Positions 18,508 to 27,278 of a stretch of DNA of 64,000 nucleotides are shown here, piece by piece (position 1 is the stretch's first letter; every line of letters begins with the position of its first letter). The notes beneath the pieces are model-generated. The model was not told where the DNA came from. It ran no database searches and was given only the letters and a program-made list of their open reading frames with translations. The DNA is from Gammaproteobacteria bacterium (GTDB lineage: Bacteria; Pseudomonadota; Gammaproteobacteria; Pseudomonadales; Pseudohongiellaceae), in the NCBI GenBank assembly GCA_002731775.1, contig PCCP01000059.1:14049-78048 (forward strand), given 5' to 3'. A program made the translations under genes and the position numbers.

Positions 18508-18750
18508 TTACTTATGCCTGCCGCGCCTGAGAGGTCGTAGATTTGGGGTGTAGGATTGTTTCCGGGCGATGCCAAACAAAGTATAGAGCCTATGGATAAC
18601 AACCAGCACTGCCAACACCATGAATACCATGATGCTTATCATAAGCCATTGCTCATGAGTCCAGCTCGATGCGTCGATTAAGTCTGCAAGCATATTGATG
18701 GAAAAGCTCTGGGGAGCCAAATTTTCATGGGGCTGGTTCAAAAACCGCAT
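18508..18750 (-). CDS. small single-pass membrane protein
   Basis: 80 residues if the first ATG is used, 61 if translation begins at the ATG at 18693; neither has a strong ribosome site. One long transmembrane helix (WLMISIMVFMVLAVLVVIH) is followed by a basic tail with FGIARKQSYTP and LRPLRRGRHK, so the C-terminus should stay in the cytoplasm. I do not recognise a named family. It follows the LON-domain gene by 31 bases and abuts the trypsin-like protease gene, so it probably belongs to the transcript mpl - LON - this gene - protease. A partner or anchor role for the protease is conceivable but unsupported. Confidence 0.6.
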   Translation of the reverse strand: MRFLNQPHENLAPQSFSINMLADLIDASSWTHEQWLMISIMVFMVLAVLVVIHRLYTLFGIARKQSYTPNLRPLRRGRHK

Positions 18751-18781
18751 TATGCGCCTAATAACGCGGCAATCTCCAGTA

Positions 18782-19396
18782 CTAACGCCTATTTGCCAGG
18801 CTTGAAACCAACTGCTCTATACTCTCAATACGCTCCCAGGGATCGTCCAGTTCTAGCAGTGCCTGTTTTTTTTCTTCCTCTACAGGGATCAACTCACTCA
18901 ATCGCCATCCCAGATCCCACAGATTATTGTAGTCAATATTCAGTCTCTTCTGTTCCACCAGGGGATGATCTTCCAGTTGTTGTAGCAAGTCGGCGAGTCC
19001 GCCGAACTGCTCATCCACAGGAATGAGTTGGGTACCAACGCTGTCTGTGACGCTAAATCCCACAAGAGCCTTCAACACACCGCTATCGTCCTGCCAGCAC
19101 TTTTCGACTCTGAATTTCGCCGTCCCCTCTACGGTGATGCCCAGCAGACCATTTTCCAATTGGTCCCAATCGGCGATGGATGCATAGGTGCCAGTGCCAT
19201 GAATTGTTTGCTTGTTGCCTGCTTGCAGGGTTTCTTCGCCCTGTTTCAGCAGGCAGATACCGAACCCGGTTTTGGTCTTCATGCAGTGACTGATGAGGTC
19301 AATATACCTGCGCTCAAATATCTGCAGGTCTACTCGACCACCTGGAAACATCACCACGTGTAGGGGAAAAAGATGAATTTCTTGCAGCTCGGCCAT
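18782..19396 (-). CDS. LON substrate-binding (N-terminal) domain protein
   Basis: 204 residues from the ATG at 19396; the frame reaches back to 19471, but homologues begin near LFPLHVVMFPGG. The text LQIFERRYIDLI, GFGICLLKQGEE and GTYASIADWDQLENGLLGI matches the stand-alone LON domain proteins of about 200 residues that lack the ATPase and protease parts of Lon. Their role is not established; they may bind unfolded segments. It lies 128 bases behind mpl in the same direction, and the small membrane protein gene follows. Confidence 0.85.
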   Translation of the reverse strand: MAELQEIHLFPLHVVMFPGGRVDLQIFERRYIDLISHCMKTKTGFGICLLKQGEETLQAGNKQTIHGTGTYASIADWDQLENGLLGITVEGTAKFRVEKCWQDDSGVLKALVGFSVTDSVGTQLIPVDEQFGGLADLLQQLEDHPLVEQKRLNIDYNNLWDLGWRLSELIPVEEEKKQALLELDDPWERIESIEQLVSSLANRR

Positions 19397-19524
19397 GGAC
19401 AGGAATTCTAATCCGGATGCTATTCGATTGTCAGCAGGCAGAAGTTCCAGGGCACCTCTGCATAATATCATATGATCGCTGGATTCTTCAGCTTAAGGGG
19501 CAAGCCAAAGACCATAAGGCATGT

Positions 19525-20976
19525 TCAGAGCCGATGTGATCCAGCCGGGCCAGGATCGAATGCCTCTAACAGTTTTTCGTGAATACGTCCGAAGCCGCCG
19601 TTGCTCATGACTACTATGCGATCGCCAGCCCGGCAATTTTCTTCGAGAAAGGAAACGATCTCATCGACTTCACGAAAGACATACGCTGGCACCTTACTGG
19701 CGGCAACCAGCGCCTCAAAATCGAGTTTTGACTGCTCCGGCTGCTGCCACACGACCATGTCAGCGGCCTGACAGGATGCTGCCAGCTGATCCTGATGCAC
19801 CCCGAACTTCATGGTGTTCGACTTCGGCTCGATTACCGCGATCAATCGGGATTGCTCCGTAACCACAGCCAATTTGGCTACCAAACCTGCGAGGGTGGCG
19901 GCAATTGCCGTGGGGTGATGGGCAAAATCATCGTAGACCTCGATACCTCCAACTTCTCCGCGTAACTCCAGCCTGCGTTTCACACCCTTAAATTGATTCA
20001 ATGCCTCCTGAGCCGAGCTAACATCTACGCCAACATGATGGGCAGCGGCAACGGCCGCCATCCCATTGCGCACGTTATGCAGGCCGGTCATTTCCCAATC
20101 TACGACTGCGCGATTCATCACTTCACCGCTAGAACCTTGACCGTACTTGACCAATTCAAACTCGCTGCCGGCCTGGTCGTGCAGGGTCGCGTTCCAGAAG
20201 ACGCCACCTTTCGCTGCCAGTTTCTTACAGATTTCTTCCGGCACATCGATACCGAATTGCTGCCGCCTGGTCCAACATCCCATGCGTAGGACCGTTTCAA
20301 TCGACGCCCCCTCATGAGGATAGATAATGAGGCCATTGCCGGGAATCGTGCGCACCAGATGATGAAACTGTTTCTCGATCGCTGCCAGATTATCGAAGAT
20401 ATCAGCATGATCAAATTCGAGATTATTGAGAACAGCCGTGCGTGGGGCGTAGTGTATAAACTTTGAGCGTTTGTCGAAGAATGCGCTGTCGTACTCGTCC
20501 GCCTCAACCACAAAAAATGCCGAAGCGCCGAGGCTGGCAGAGCTCGGTAAATCCTTAGAAACTCCACCAATGAGATATCCCGGATGCAAGCCGGCAGACT
20601 CGAGTATCCAGGCCAACATCGCACTGGTGGTGGTCTTGCCATGGGTTCCGGCGACCCCCAATACCCATTTATCGTGTAAGACATATTGCGCCAGCCACTG
20701 GGGGCCGGAAGTGTAATTCAGGCCTTCGCTGAGGACGTACTCGACGGCAGGATTTCCACGGGAAAGCGCATTGCCTATAATCACCAGGTCGGGATGGGGA
20801 TGCAGATGCTCAGATCTGTAGCCTTCCAGCAGCTCGATTCCCTGCTCCACTAATTGTGTGCTCATGGGCGGGTACACATTGGCGTCGCTGCCGCTGACGC
20901 GGTAACCTAGCTGTTTGGCCAGGATCGCCATAGAGCCCATAAAACTGCCACAAATACCTAGTATATGAACGTGCAC
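19525..20976 (-). CDS. mpl: UDP-N-acetylmuramate:L-alanyl-gamma-D-glutamyl-meso-diaminopimelate ligase
   Basis: 483 residues, start and length as in the family. The N-terminus MHVHILGICGSFMGSMA is diagnostic of Mpl as opposed to MurC. GVAGTHGKTTTSAML is the ATP-binding P-loop, VEADEYDSAFFDKRSKF the Mur-ligase metal/ATP region, and YDDFAHHPTAIAATL the C-terminal substrate region. Mpl reuses the tripeptide Ala-Glu-Dap released by peptidoglycan turnover by attaching it to UDP-MurNAc in the cytosol, which bypasses MurC, MurD and MurE. It is probably the first gene of the minus-strand transcript running to the trypsin-like protease. Confidence 0.95.
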   Translation of the reverse strand: MHVHILGICGSFMGSMAILAKQLGYRVSGSDANVYPPMSTQLVEQGIELLEGYRSEHLHPHPDLVIIGNALSRGNPAVEYVLSEGLNYTSGPQWLAQYVLHDKWVLGVAGTHGKTTTSAMLAWILESAGLHPGYLIGGVSKDLPSSASLGASAFFVVEADEYDSAFFDKRSKFIHYAPRTAVLNNLEFDHADIFDNLAAIEKQFHHLVRTIPGNGLIIYPHEGASIETVLRMGCWTRRQQFGIDVPEEICKKLAAKGGVFWNATLHDQAGSEFELVKYGQGSSGEVMNRAVVDWEMTGLHNVRNGMAAVAAAHHVGVDVSSAQEALNQFKGVKRRLELRGEVGGIEVYDDFAHHPTAIAATLAGLVAKLAVVTEQSRLIAVIEPKSNTMKFGVHQDQLAASCQAADMVVWQQPEQSKLDFEALVAASKVPAYVFREVDEIVSFLEENCRAGDRIVVMSNGGFGRIHEKLLEAFDPGPAGSHRL

Positions 20977-21073
20977 CCAGGCTTCCTCCGCTTCGCCACG
21001 ATTACGCCAACTGGCGTGTTTATAGCATAATATTTCGGTAGCATTGGTGGTTTCCTAAATAAGCGTGCAGAAA

Positions 21074-21607
21074 ATGCCAAACCGTCCACAGAAATTCTGG
21101 GATTTTTCGATCGAGCTGTACGTCCGAGCTGGGGTAGCGGAAGCCTGCCTGGAATTGCAAGATTCCCATGGTATCGACGTCAACCTCCTGCTTTATTGTT
21201 TCTGGTACGGAACCTACTTCGGCAACTTCGATAAATTGCTGTTTGATGATTTGGTGGACTTCTCATGCGCGTGGGAACAAGGCGTCGTACAGCCACTGCG
21301 TAGCGTCAGGCGATGGATGAAAAACCCCAGTCAACTGGTTTCAGAAAACCAGGCGTCGCAATTTCAATCCCTCAGGCAACGCATAAAGTCAGAGGAATTA
21401 AGCGCAGAAAAAATACAACAGGAAATGCTCGAAGTGATTACTTTGCAGGCGAACCCAGGAAGTATCGATACAGGTTCGACTGCTATACAGGCGAATCTTC
21501 TGCAACTTCTGAATATTTATGCACTAACGGCAAATGGGGACATTCAGGCTGAACTGAATGTGATTAGCCTGGCCTGCTCGCTGCTGCCCGTATCTCCCTC
21601 AGATTGA
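21074..21607 (+). CDS. TIGR02444 family protein
   Basis: 177 residues from the ATG at 21074, or 180 from a GTG at 21065. The opening FWDFSIELYVRAGVAEACL, then LQDSHGIDVNLLLYCFWYG and WEQGVVQPLRSVRRWMK, is the recognisable pattern of the all-helical TIGR02444 (DUF2390) family found in gammaproteobacteria. The function is unknown. It diverges from mpl across about 100 bases, an arrangement that puts both promoters in one short region. The C-terminal half is poorly conserved in the family and cannot be judged here. Confidence 0.85.
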   Translation: MPNRPQKFWDFSIELYVRAGVAEACLELQDSHGIDVNLLLYCFWYGTYFGNFDKLLFDDLVDFSCAWEQGVVQPLRSVRRWMKNPSQLVSENQASQFQSLRQRIKSEELSAEKIQQEMLEVITLQANPGSIDTGSTAIQANLLQLLNIYALTANGDIQAELNVISLACSLLPVSPSD

Positions 21608-21743
21608 GGAGATTTCGAGAGATATATGGCGGAAATTACGAAGGCGAAGGCGCCAGCCAACCAGAGAAAACCCACGATCATGGCGTCCTCTGTTTCACCG
21701 GTGAATGACAACAGTTTCCCCGCCCCGGCTCGGTGATCCTGGC

Positions 21744-23141
21744 TTATTGGGTCGCCGCCAAATCCATCACCAAATCCCAGTTGAAACGAACGAAGCGATG
21801 CAACTCGCTGATCAAAATGCGCTCCTGATCACTGTGGGCGCCATAGCCCAACGCGGCGTCTTCTCGATCGATGGCAGGGCCGATGCCATAACATTGAATA
21901 CCCTTGTTGCGAAGATAAGCCATGTCAGTGGCGCCTGTACTCATAGTCGGCAACGTAACCACACCATAGTGCGCCATGATATTCGCTTCGATAGCAGCGA
22001 AGGCAACCGTGTTAAGGCTCGACTGTCCACGGGGGCGGGAGTTGCGTTGTCCCAGGCTGACCTCGACGGCAGGGTCGTTCACTACCCGTCGTATTTCGTC
22101 GAGAAATTCCGCAATACTCTCATCGGGTAATGCACGGAAATCAACGCTAGCCCTGGATTCAGAGGGAATCACATTAATTCGATAACCTGCGTCAAATATA
22201 TTGGGAGAAAGTGACGATCGCAACATGGAAGCATGACGAGGTTCGTTGCTTAAAAAATATTCATCGGATTCACTGGCACGACCAGGATCGAGTACGTTCA
22301 GATAACGCTGCGCCGCATCTGCTGGGGAGATGGAAGCCAGGCGTTCAAAATAGGCTGCCGTGGTTTCATTCAGACGAATTGGCGTGCGCCAGTCGGCGAT
22401 TGCCGCCACCGCCTTGGCCAGACGAGTGACAGAATTCGTCTGTAGCGGCACCGAACCGTGGCCGGCGATTCCGGTCGCGAGTAATTCTACCCGGTAGGGG
22501 ATTTTTTCTACTGTCTGTATGCCAGCATATTGTACTTCGCGATTTACCCGGGCGACGGAACCGCCTTCGGCGAGACAAAATTCGGCGTCGATCTTGTCGA
22601 AGTGGTTGTTCACCATGAACTCGATGCCAAATTCGGTGGCGCCCTCTTCGCCGGACTCGGCCAGGAAAATCACATCTCGATCCAGAGAGATATTGTTACG
22701 TTTCAGCTCCAGCATTATCATCAGCGCGGATGCGAGGTTGTCTTTATCGTCCACCGCACCACGACCGTAAACATAGCCACCATCGACGGTGGCGCTGAAG
22801 GGTGGGAATTGCCATTTCTCCGGATCCACATTGACGACATCGGTGTGGGCCATTATTAACAAGGGTTGTTTACTGCCGTTACCTTCGATCCGCGCCAGCA
22901 CATTTGGGCGTTCTGAGTCTGTTGCCAGCATCTCGACGTCGATGCCTTCTGCCTGCAACACATTATAAAGATATTCAGCTGCGGGCAGCTCGCGCCCCGG
23001 GGGATCGGATGTGTCAAATTGCAAGAGAGCTCGAAAGTGCTTTAGAGTCTCTTCCTCGAGCGCAGACCAGTCCGGGCCTGCGACCTGGGCAAGCACATTG
23101 GAGCTAAAGCAAACGGCTAAAAAACACAGGGTAATACGCAT
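21744..23141 (-). CDS. exported M20-family metallopeptidase
   Basis: 465 residues from an ATG with GGAGAG upstream. A signal peptide (RITLCFLAVCFSSNVLAQ) precedes the M20 catalytic domain: LLIMAHTDVVNVDPEKW (metal His and catalytic Asp), YGRGAVDDKDNLAS (bridging Asp), and FLAESGEEGATEFG (catalytic Glu-Glu pair). The lid or dimerisation domain follows with GIAGHGSVPLQTNSV. MSTGATDMAYLR and a late GYGAHSDQERI supply the remaining metal ligands. It is a periplasmic zinc exopeptidase or aminoacylase releasing amino acids from small peptides or N-acyl amino acids. It stands alone between TIGR02444 and rhlE. Confidence 0.9.
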   Translation of the reverse strand: MRITLCFLAVCFSSNVLAQVAGPDWSALEEETLKHFRALLQFDTSDPPGRELPAAEYLYNVLQAEGIDVEMLATDSERPNVLARIEGNGSKQPLLIMAHTDVVNVDPEKWQFPPFSATVDGGYVYGRGAVDDKDNLASALMIMLELKRNNISLDRDVIFLAESGEEGATEFGIEFMVNNHFDKIDAEFCLAEGGSVARVNREVQYAGIQTVEKIPYRVELLATGIAGHGSVPLQTNSVTRLAKAVAAIADWRTPIRLNETTAAYFERLASISPADAAQRYLNVLDPGRASESDEYFLSNEPRHASMLRSSLSPNIFDAGYRINVIPSESRASVDFRALPDESIAEFLDEIRRVVNDPAVEVSLGQRNSRPRGQSSLNTVAFAAIEANIMAHYGVVTLPTMSTGATDMAYLRNKGIQCYGIGPAIDREDAALGYGAHSDQERILISELHRFVRFNWDLVMDLAATQ

Positions 23142-23240
23142 GACAATCTCTCCACGCTCGACTCAATTAGACACCAGGGGAACCGAGCATAACAGGGATT
23201 TGAGTACTTGCCAGTAATAACGTACTGTGGGTTCCGCCCC

Positions 23241-24554
23241 TCAAGCAGAGGGGGCAGCGGTTGACCGATAGGGTTTATTCCTGTTCCCCGATGAGAATTT
23301 CTTAACTGCACTGAGCCGTGGCTTGCTACGGCGATTATTGGGGCGTCGCGACGCCTTGTTCCTGTTCTCGGGAACGTGTCGCTCGCGGCCACCTGATCCA
23401 GACTCGGGTCGCTGCTCGCTGGCAGCCGAGAGATCAAATTCGGTGATATCTCCCACCGGGATCGAGCGCTTGATCAGCCTTTCGATATCCCGCAACTGCC
23501 TGCGCTCATCGGACCCCACCAGTGAGATAGCCTGGCCCGATGCCCCGGCCCGGCCGGTGCGGCCAATGCGATGTATATAGTCTTCGGCAACATGGGGCAA
23601 ATCGAAATTCACTACCATGGCCAATTGCTCTATATCGATGCCACGGGCGGCGATATCTGTTGCCACCAAGACCTGCACCCGACCACGTTTGAACTCATCG
23701 AGAGCCCGGGTTCTTTGCGCCTGGGACTTGTTGCCATGGATCGCTGCGGCGTGAATATTATCCCTGTTCAGCCGCTTCGCAAGATTATTTGCGCCGTGCT
23801 TGGTGCGGCTGAAAACCAGGGTCTGGCCCGAATTTTTTTTGCACAGCTGGCTTAATAATTCCGCCTTCTGGTTTTTCCCGAGCTGGTAGACTTTCTGCGA
23901 TATTGCATCTACTGTTGAATTACGAGGCGCCACGTCTATTTCTACAGGATTGTGGCAAATGGTTTTTGCAAGCTTGCGGATGTCATTTGAAAATGTTGCC
24001 GAAAACATCAGGTTCTGCCTGCGCCTCGGCAACAGGGCCATAATTTTCCTGATGTCGCGAATAAAGCCCATATCCAGCATGCGATCGGCTTCATCCAGAA
24101 TCAGGATTTCGACGTCGTCAAATTTAACCGATTTCTGCTGATACAGGTCTAATAACCGCCCCGGTGTTGCCACCAGTATGTCGAGTCCGCGCCGGAGGAA
24201 GCGCTTCTGTGGGTTAATATTTACACCACCGAATACAACATTGGAACGCAGATTCTCGTTGCTACCATAGGTGTCGATACTGGCCTGAACCTGGGCCGCC
24301 AATTCACGGGTGGGGGTAAGCACCAAGGCTCTAATACTTAAATCTTTAGTGTTGCGTTGGCCGCTCAACAACTGCAGTAGAGGTAAGGTGAAGCCGGCTG
24401 TCTTGCCGGTGCCAGTCTGCGCGGCCGCCATTATATCCTTGCCGCTGAGAATGACAGGAATTGCCTTTTCCTGAATGAGTGTAGGTTTTGTATAGCCTGT
24501 TTTTTGCACGGCGTGCAACAGGGAGTCGGTTAAACCGAGCGTGTTAAAAGTCAT
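23241..24554 (-). CDS. rhlE: DEAD-box RNA helicase, RhlE type
   Basis: 437 residues, with all core motifs: Q motif region [24 protein letters not shown] (I), PTRELAAQ (Ia), TPGRLLD (Ib), [12 protein letters not shown] (II), FSATF (III), [11 protein letters not shown] (IV), [12 protein letters not shown] (V) and [10 protein letters not shown] (VI). The C-terminal tail of about 60 residues is rich in Arg, Lys, Ser and Asn, as in RhlE proteins, and binds RNA without specificity. It unwinds RNA in ribosome assembly and RNA turnover, often at low temperature. More than 500 bases lie free upstream, so a long leader with post-transcriptional control is likely. The symbol is by similarity and could also be given as a related DEAD-box name. 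Confidence 0.9.
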   Translation of the reverse strand: MTFNTLGLTDSLLHAVQKTGYTKPTLIQEKAIPVILSGKDIMAAAQTGTGKTAGFTLPLLQLLSGQRNTKDLSIRALVLTPTRELAAQVQASIDTYGSNENLRSNVVFGGVNINPQKRFLRRGLDILVATPGRLLDLYQQKSVKFDDVEILILDEADRMLDMGFIRDIRKIMALLPRRRQNLMFSATFSNDIRKLAKTICHNPVEIDVAPRNSTVDAISQKVYQLGKNQKAELLSQLCKKNSGQTLVFSRTKHGANNLAKRLNRDNIHAAAIHGNKSQAQRTRALDEFKRGRVQVLVATDIAARGIDIEQLAMVVNFDLPHVAEDYIHRIGRTGRAGASGQAISLVGSDERRQLRDIERLIKRSIPVGDITEFDLSAASEQRPESGSGGRERHVPENRNKASRRPNNRRSKPRLSAVKKFSSGNRNKPYRSTAAPSA

Positions 24555-25068
24555 AGTTTTCTCTTTCTTAATGCAATCGCATTGATAATGTTTCAGGGAA
24601 ACGTCCTGGTTTCAATTCACAAACTTGCTCCTGCGCAAGGTCCTGTCTCTTGATTACGGGTTTACGAGACAGCTCGCGCGCGCAATAGCATTCACTGCTG
24701 TCGCAAGCTCGGGCATGGTTGTCGTTATGTGGTTCCCGGGGGTTTAGACCCGATCGCACGACTGTGCAATTCAAAAGTAGCTAATGACTGTCTCTGTATT
24801 CAGCAGCGACTAGCTCAAGCGTGGAGGGAAAACGTTGGAGACTGCAAAACCTTGCAGAAAGGTGTCCCTGATTACTAATTTATGCACCGTCAGTTAATCT
24901 CGGCTGCTGATATCAAGCAGGTCCTGAGCTGACGAGGCGGCACTTTATCACAAATTATTGAAAAGTATCGATTTATTTTAATTTCAAGCTGCACGTCGCA
25001 AAAGGCCAGTTTGTGGGTCCCGGCGTAGGCGAGCTGCACCTCCATGCCGGTCTCACAACTTCTTCGAG
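24555..25068 (-). promoter_or_regulatory. long non-coding stretch upstream of rhlE, probable leader
   Basis: About 514 bases without a convincing gene. Its rhlE-proximal part (24555-24780) contains a 68-codon open frame of improbable composition and several potential hairpins. The distal part (24940-24990) is very AT-rich and could hold the promoter. Cold-responsive helicase and cold-shock genes commonly carry leaders of 150 bases or more, and this stretch would fit. A short hairpin, CTGCAA with TTGCAG, lies at 24842-24857. I see no riboswitch class that I can name. Confidence 0.35.
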
Positions 25069-25239
25069 TCAGTACGGGAAGAAGCCAACATCGACTAGGA
25101 AGCTATCGCCGGTATGGTAGCGCCTGGCGTCGCTCACCAGGTGGCGGCGATGCCCTCAGCGAAGCCAGGGCCTATGCCACTATTGCCACCAGTAATGAGC
25201 GCTACCTTCCCCCCTCAGGTCGAATAGTTCGCGAGTCAT
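25069..25239 (-). pseudogene. short-chain dehydrogenase pseudogene with large internal deletion
   Basis: Thirteen bases after the ubiX stop, and behind AGGGTGA, an ATG at 25239 begins MTRELFDLRG. One extra G in a run of six then shifts the frame, after which the SDR cofactor motif reads clearly as KVALITGGNSGIGPGFAEGI. A TGA follows. Next the text jumps to a C-terminal SDR ending, SDARRYHTGDSFLVDVGFFPY, closed by a stop at 25069. A normal SDR has about 250 residues, so about 200 are missing between the two ends. The order and strand show that the intact gene once formed an operon with ubiX. Confidence 0.75.
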
Positions 25240-25250
25240 CGTCACCCTAA

Positions 25251-25826
25251 CTAAGCCTTGCCATTGCGCGTTCCCTGCCAGCGCTGCACTAGGGAGGAAT
25301 CGATATCGAATAAATCCAGTACCCTGCCGACGTGATGATTCACCAGGTCGTCTATAGTTTGGGGCTTGATGTAGTAGGCCGGCATGGGTGGGGCAATGAT
25401 GGCCCCAATCTGACTCGCCTTATACAGCAGCTCACAATGCCCGGTATGCAACGGAGTTTCTCGCGGCAATAAAACCAGGCGCCGGCGTTCTTTCAGGCTA
25501 ACGTCGGCGGCTCTAACGATAAGCGAGTCAGCATAGGAGTTGGCGATCGCAGACAGGGTTTTGATGGAACAGGGTGCGACGATCATGCCACCGGTCTGGA
25601 ACGAGCCACTGGCGATAGTGGCGGCAATATCCTTGTTGGAATGCACATGATCGGCCAGGGCCTTGACCGCATTAGCGGCGAAGTCGGTCTCGATGCCGAT
25701 ATTCATCTTCGCAGCGTCCGACATCACCAGGTGGGTCTCAATATCCGGGTCTTGCTTCAGCACTTCCAACAGACGAATGCCGTAGATAACACCACTGGCA
25801 CCGGACATACCGATAATCAACCGCAT
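25251..25826 (-). CDS. ubiX: flavin prenyltransferase UbiX
   Basis: 191 residues from the ATG at 25826, which has AGGGG upstream; the open frame reaches 25922 but only codes an unlikely extension. The pattern MRLIIGMSGASGVIYGIRLL, MIVAPCSIKTLSAIA and the late RRLVLLPRETPLH, with PPMPAYYIKP near the end, identifies UbiX. The enzyme attaches dimethylallyl phosphate to reduced FMN to make the prenylated flavin cofactor of the decarboxylase UbiD in ubiquinone synthesis. The gene diverges from a phosphofructokinase gene. A damaged SDR gene follows it. Confidence 0.95.
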   Translation of the reverse strand: MRLIIGMSGASGVIYGIRLLEVLKQDPDIETHLVMSDAAKMNIGIETDFAANAVKALADHVHSNKDIAATIASGSFQTGGMIVAPCSIKTLSAIANSYADSLIVRAADVSLKERRRLVLLPRETPLHTGHCELLYKASQIGAIIAPPMPAYYIKPQTIDDLVNHHVGRVLDLFDIDSSLVQRWQGTRNGKA

Positions 25827-25873
25827 CGCACATTTCCCCTCAAGTACACTTGCCGCCCCGGCCAACAGAAGAA

Positions 25874-25904
25874 GGCCTGCAAAAAAGGGCCTGCAAAAAA
25901 GGGC
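25874..25904. repeat. perfect 14-base tandem duplication in the ubiX/phosphofructokinase divergent region
   Basis: GGCCTGCAAAAAAG occurs twice without a gap (25874-25887 and 25888-25901), followed by a further GGC. It lies about 50 bases upstream of the ubiX start and 110 bases upstream of the phosphofructokinase start, so changes in copy number could alter promoter spacing. It is probably a slippage product. Confidence 0.8.
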
Positions 25905-26015
25905 AAGTGATTGTTGCATCAATATCCGCTAACTGGCAAGCGATTGCGGCGCTTAGCCGCAGCTAGTAACATGACGTTTCTCTCAATTTGCAGCACTGCC
26001 CAACGAAGTCAATCT

Positions 26016-27278
26016 ATGATTAAAGCCAATCTTTTCTATGCCCAATCCGGTGGAGTAACCTCGGTTATTAATGCCAGTGCCTGCGGTGTCATCGAAACCG
26101 CCAGACAACACAGAGATAAGATTGGCAAAGTCTACGCCGGCAGGAATGGCATCGTTGGCGCCCTTAAGGAAGAACTCATAGACACTTCCAGGGAATCGGC
26201 AAAGACGATTGCCGCGCTACGCTCAACCCCCGCTGGCGCATTTGGTTCCTGTCGTTACAAGCTTAAGTCTTACGCCGAAAACAAGCGCGAATACGAGCGT
26301 TTGATGGATGTGTTTCAGGCACATAATATTCGCTACTTTCTTTACAACGGCGGCGGTGATTCCCAGGACACTGCCAACAAGATTTCGCAACTCAGTCTGG
26401 AAAAGGGCTTCCCAATCACCTGCATTGGCATTCCAAAAACCGTAGACAACGATCTACCAATTACCGATAACTGTCCTGGCTTTGGTTCCGTCGCCAAGTA
26501 TGTGGCTGTCTCCATTCGTGAAGCAGGACTAGATGTCGCCTCTATGTGTGAGAGCTCGACCAAGGTGTTCGTCATGGAGGTAATGGGTCGTCATGCGGGC
26601 TGGATAGCCGGTGCCGCAGGACTCGCCAGCGAAGAGGAAGGCGATGCGCCACACATCATCCTCTTCCCCGAGATCCCGTTCAACAAACAGAAATTTCTGA
26701 GGAAAGTAAAATCCTGTGTCAGGAAATATGGATATTGCGCCATCGTAGTATCCGAAGGCGCGCAACATGCCAACGGTACCTTCCTGGCCGATGCCGGTGG
26801 CGCCGATGCTTTCGGACATGTACAACTGGGCGGCGTAGCACCCTTCGTGGCCCAGTTGATCAAGGCTGAACTGGGATACAAGTACCACTGGGCTGTAGCT
26901 GACTATCTGCAAAGGTCGGCACGCCACATCGCTTCGGCCACCGATGTTGAACAAGCCTACGCCGTTGGCAGGGCAGCCGTAGAATTCGCGTTGGAGGGCA
27001 AGAATGCCGTTATGCCAATTATCATCAGGGGCAAGGGAAAGAAATACACCTGGCGTATCGGTGAAGCCAGACTGGTAGATGTGGCCAACGTGGAAAAAAC
27101 CATGCCACGAAATTATATCCGCAGCGATGGCTTTCATATTACCGCCGCGGCACGAGCCTACTTCTCGCCGCTGATTCAGGGTGAAGATTATCCCGTGTTC
27201 AAAAACGGTATTCCGCAGTATGCACGTCTAAAGAAACGGCTCGTCGGGAAAAAACTAAAAAAGTGGAAGGCGAATTAA
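26016..27278 (+). CDS. 6-phosphofructokinase, probably pyrophosphate-dependent
   Basis: 420 residues from the ATG at 26016, where homologues begin (MIKANLFYAQSGGVTSVINA). PFK-fold motifs: YNGGGDSQDTANK, GIPKTVDNDLPITDNCPGFG, and VMEVMGRHAGWIAG. In ATP-dependent enzymes the phosphate loop reads G-G-D-G-S and the catalytic segment P-G-T-I-D-N-D. Here Asp115 takes the position of the second Gly and Lys141 that of the Gly before Thr; these two changes are the accepted markers of pyrophosphate use. Such enzymes act reversibly in glycolysis and gluconeogenesis and can also act on sedoheptulose 7-phosphate. The 3' end overlaps the convergent alcohol dehydrogenase gene by four bases. Confidence 0.88.
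   Translation: MIKANLFYAQSGGVTSVINASACGVIETARQHRDKIGKVYAGRNGIVGALKEELIDTSRESAKTIAALRSTPAGAFGSCRYKLKSYAENKREYERLMDVFQAHNIRYFLYNGGGDSQDTANKISQLSLEKGFPITCIGIPKTVDNDLPITDNCPGFGSVAKYVAVSIREAGLDVASMCESSTKVFVMEVMGRHAGWIAGAAGLASEEEGDAPHIILFPEIPFNKQKFLRKVKSCVRKYGYCAIVVSEGAQHANGTFLADAGGADAFGHVQLGGVAPFVAQLIKAELGYKYHWAVADYLQRSARHIASATDVEQAYAVGRAAVEFALEGKNAVMPIIIRGKGKKYTWRIGEARLVDVANVEKTMPRNYIRSDGFHITAAARAYFSPLIQGEDYPVFKNGIPQYARLKKRLVGKKLKKWKAN

Noticed and set aside
21544-21681. Possible 45-residue minus-strand membrane peptide (starts MIVGFLWLAGAFAFVISAIY)
   Set aside because: It overlaps the 3' end of the TIGR02444 gene, has no ribosome site and could be a chance hydrophobic frame; it would need conservation to be believed.
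24568-24774. 68-codon minus-strand frame in the rhlE leader
   Set aside because: The composition is improbable for a protein and there is no ribosome site; a leader is the simpler reading.
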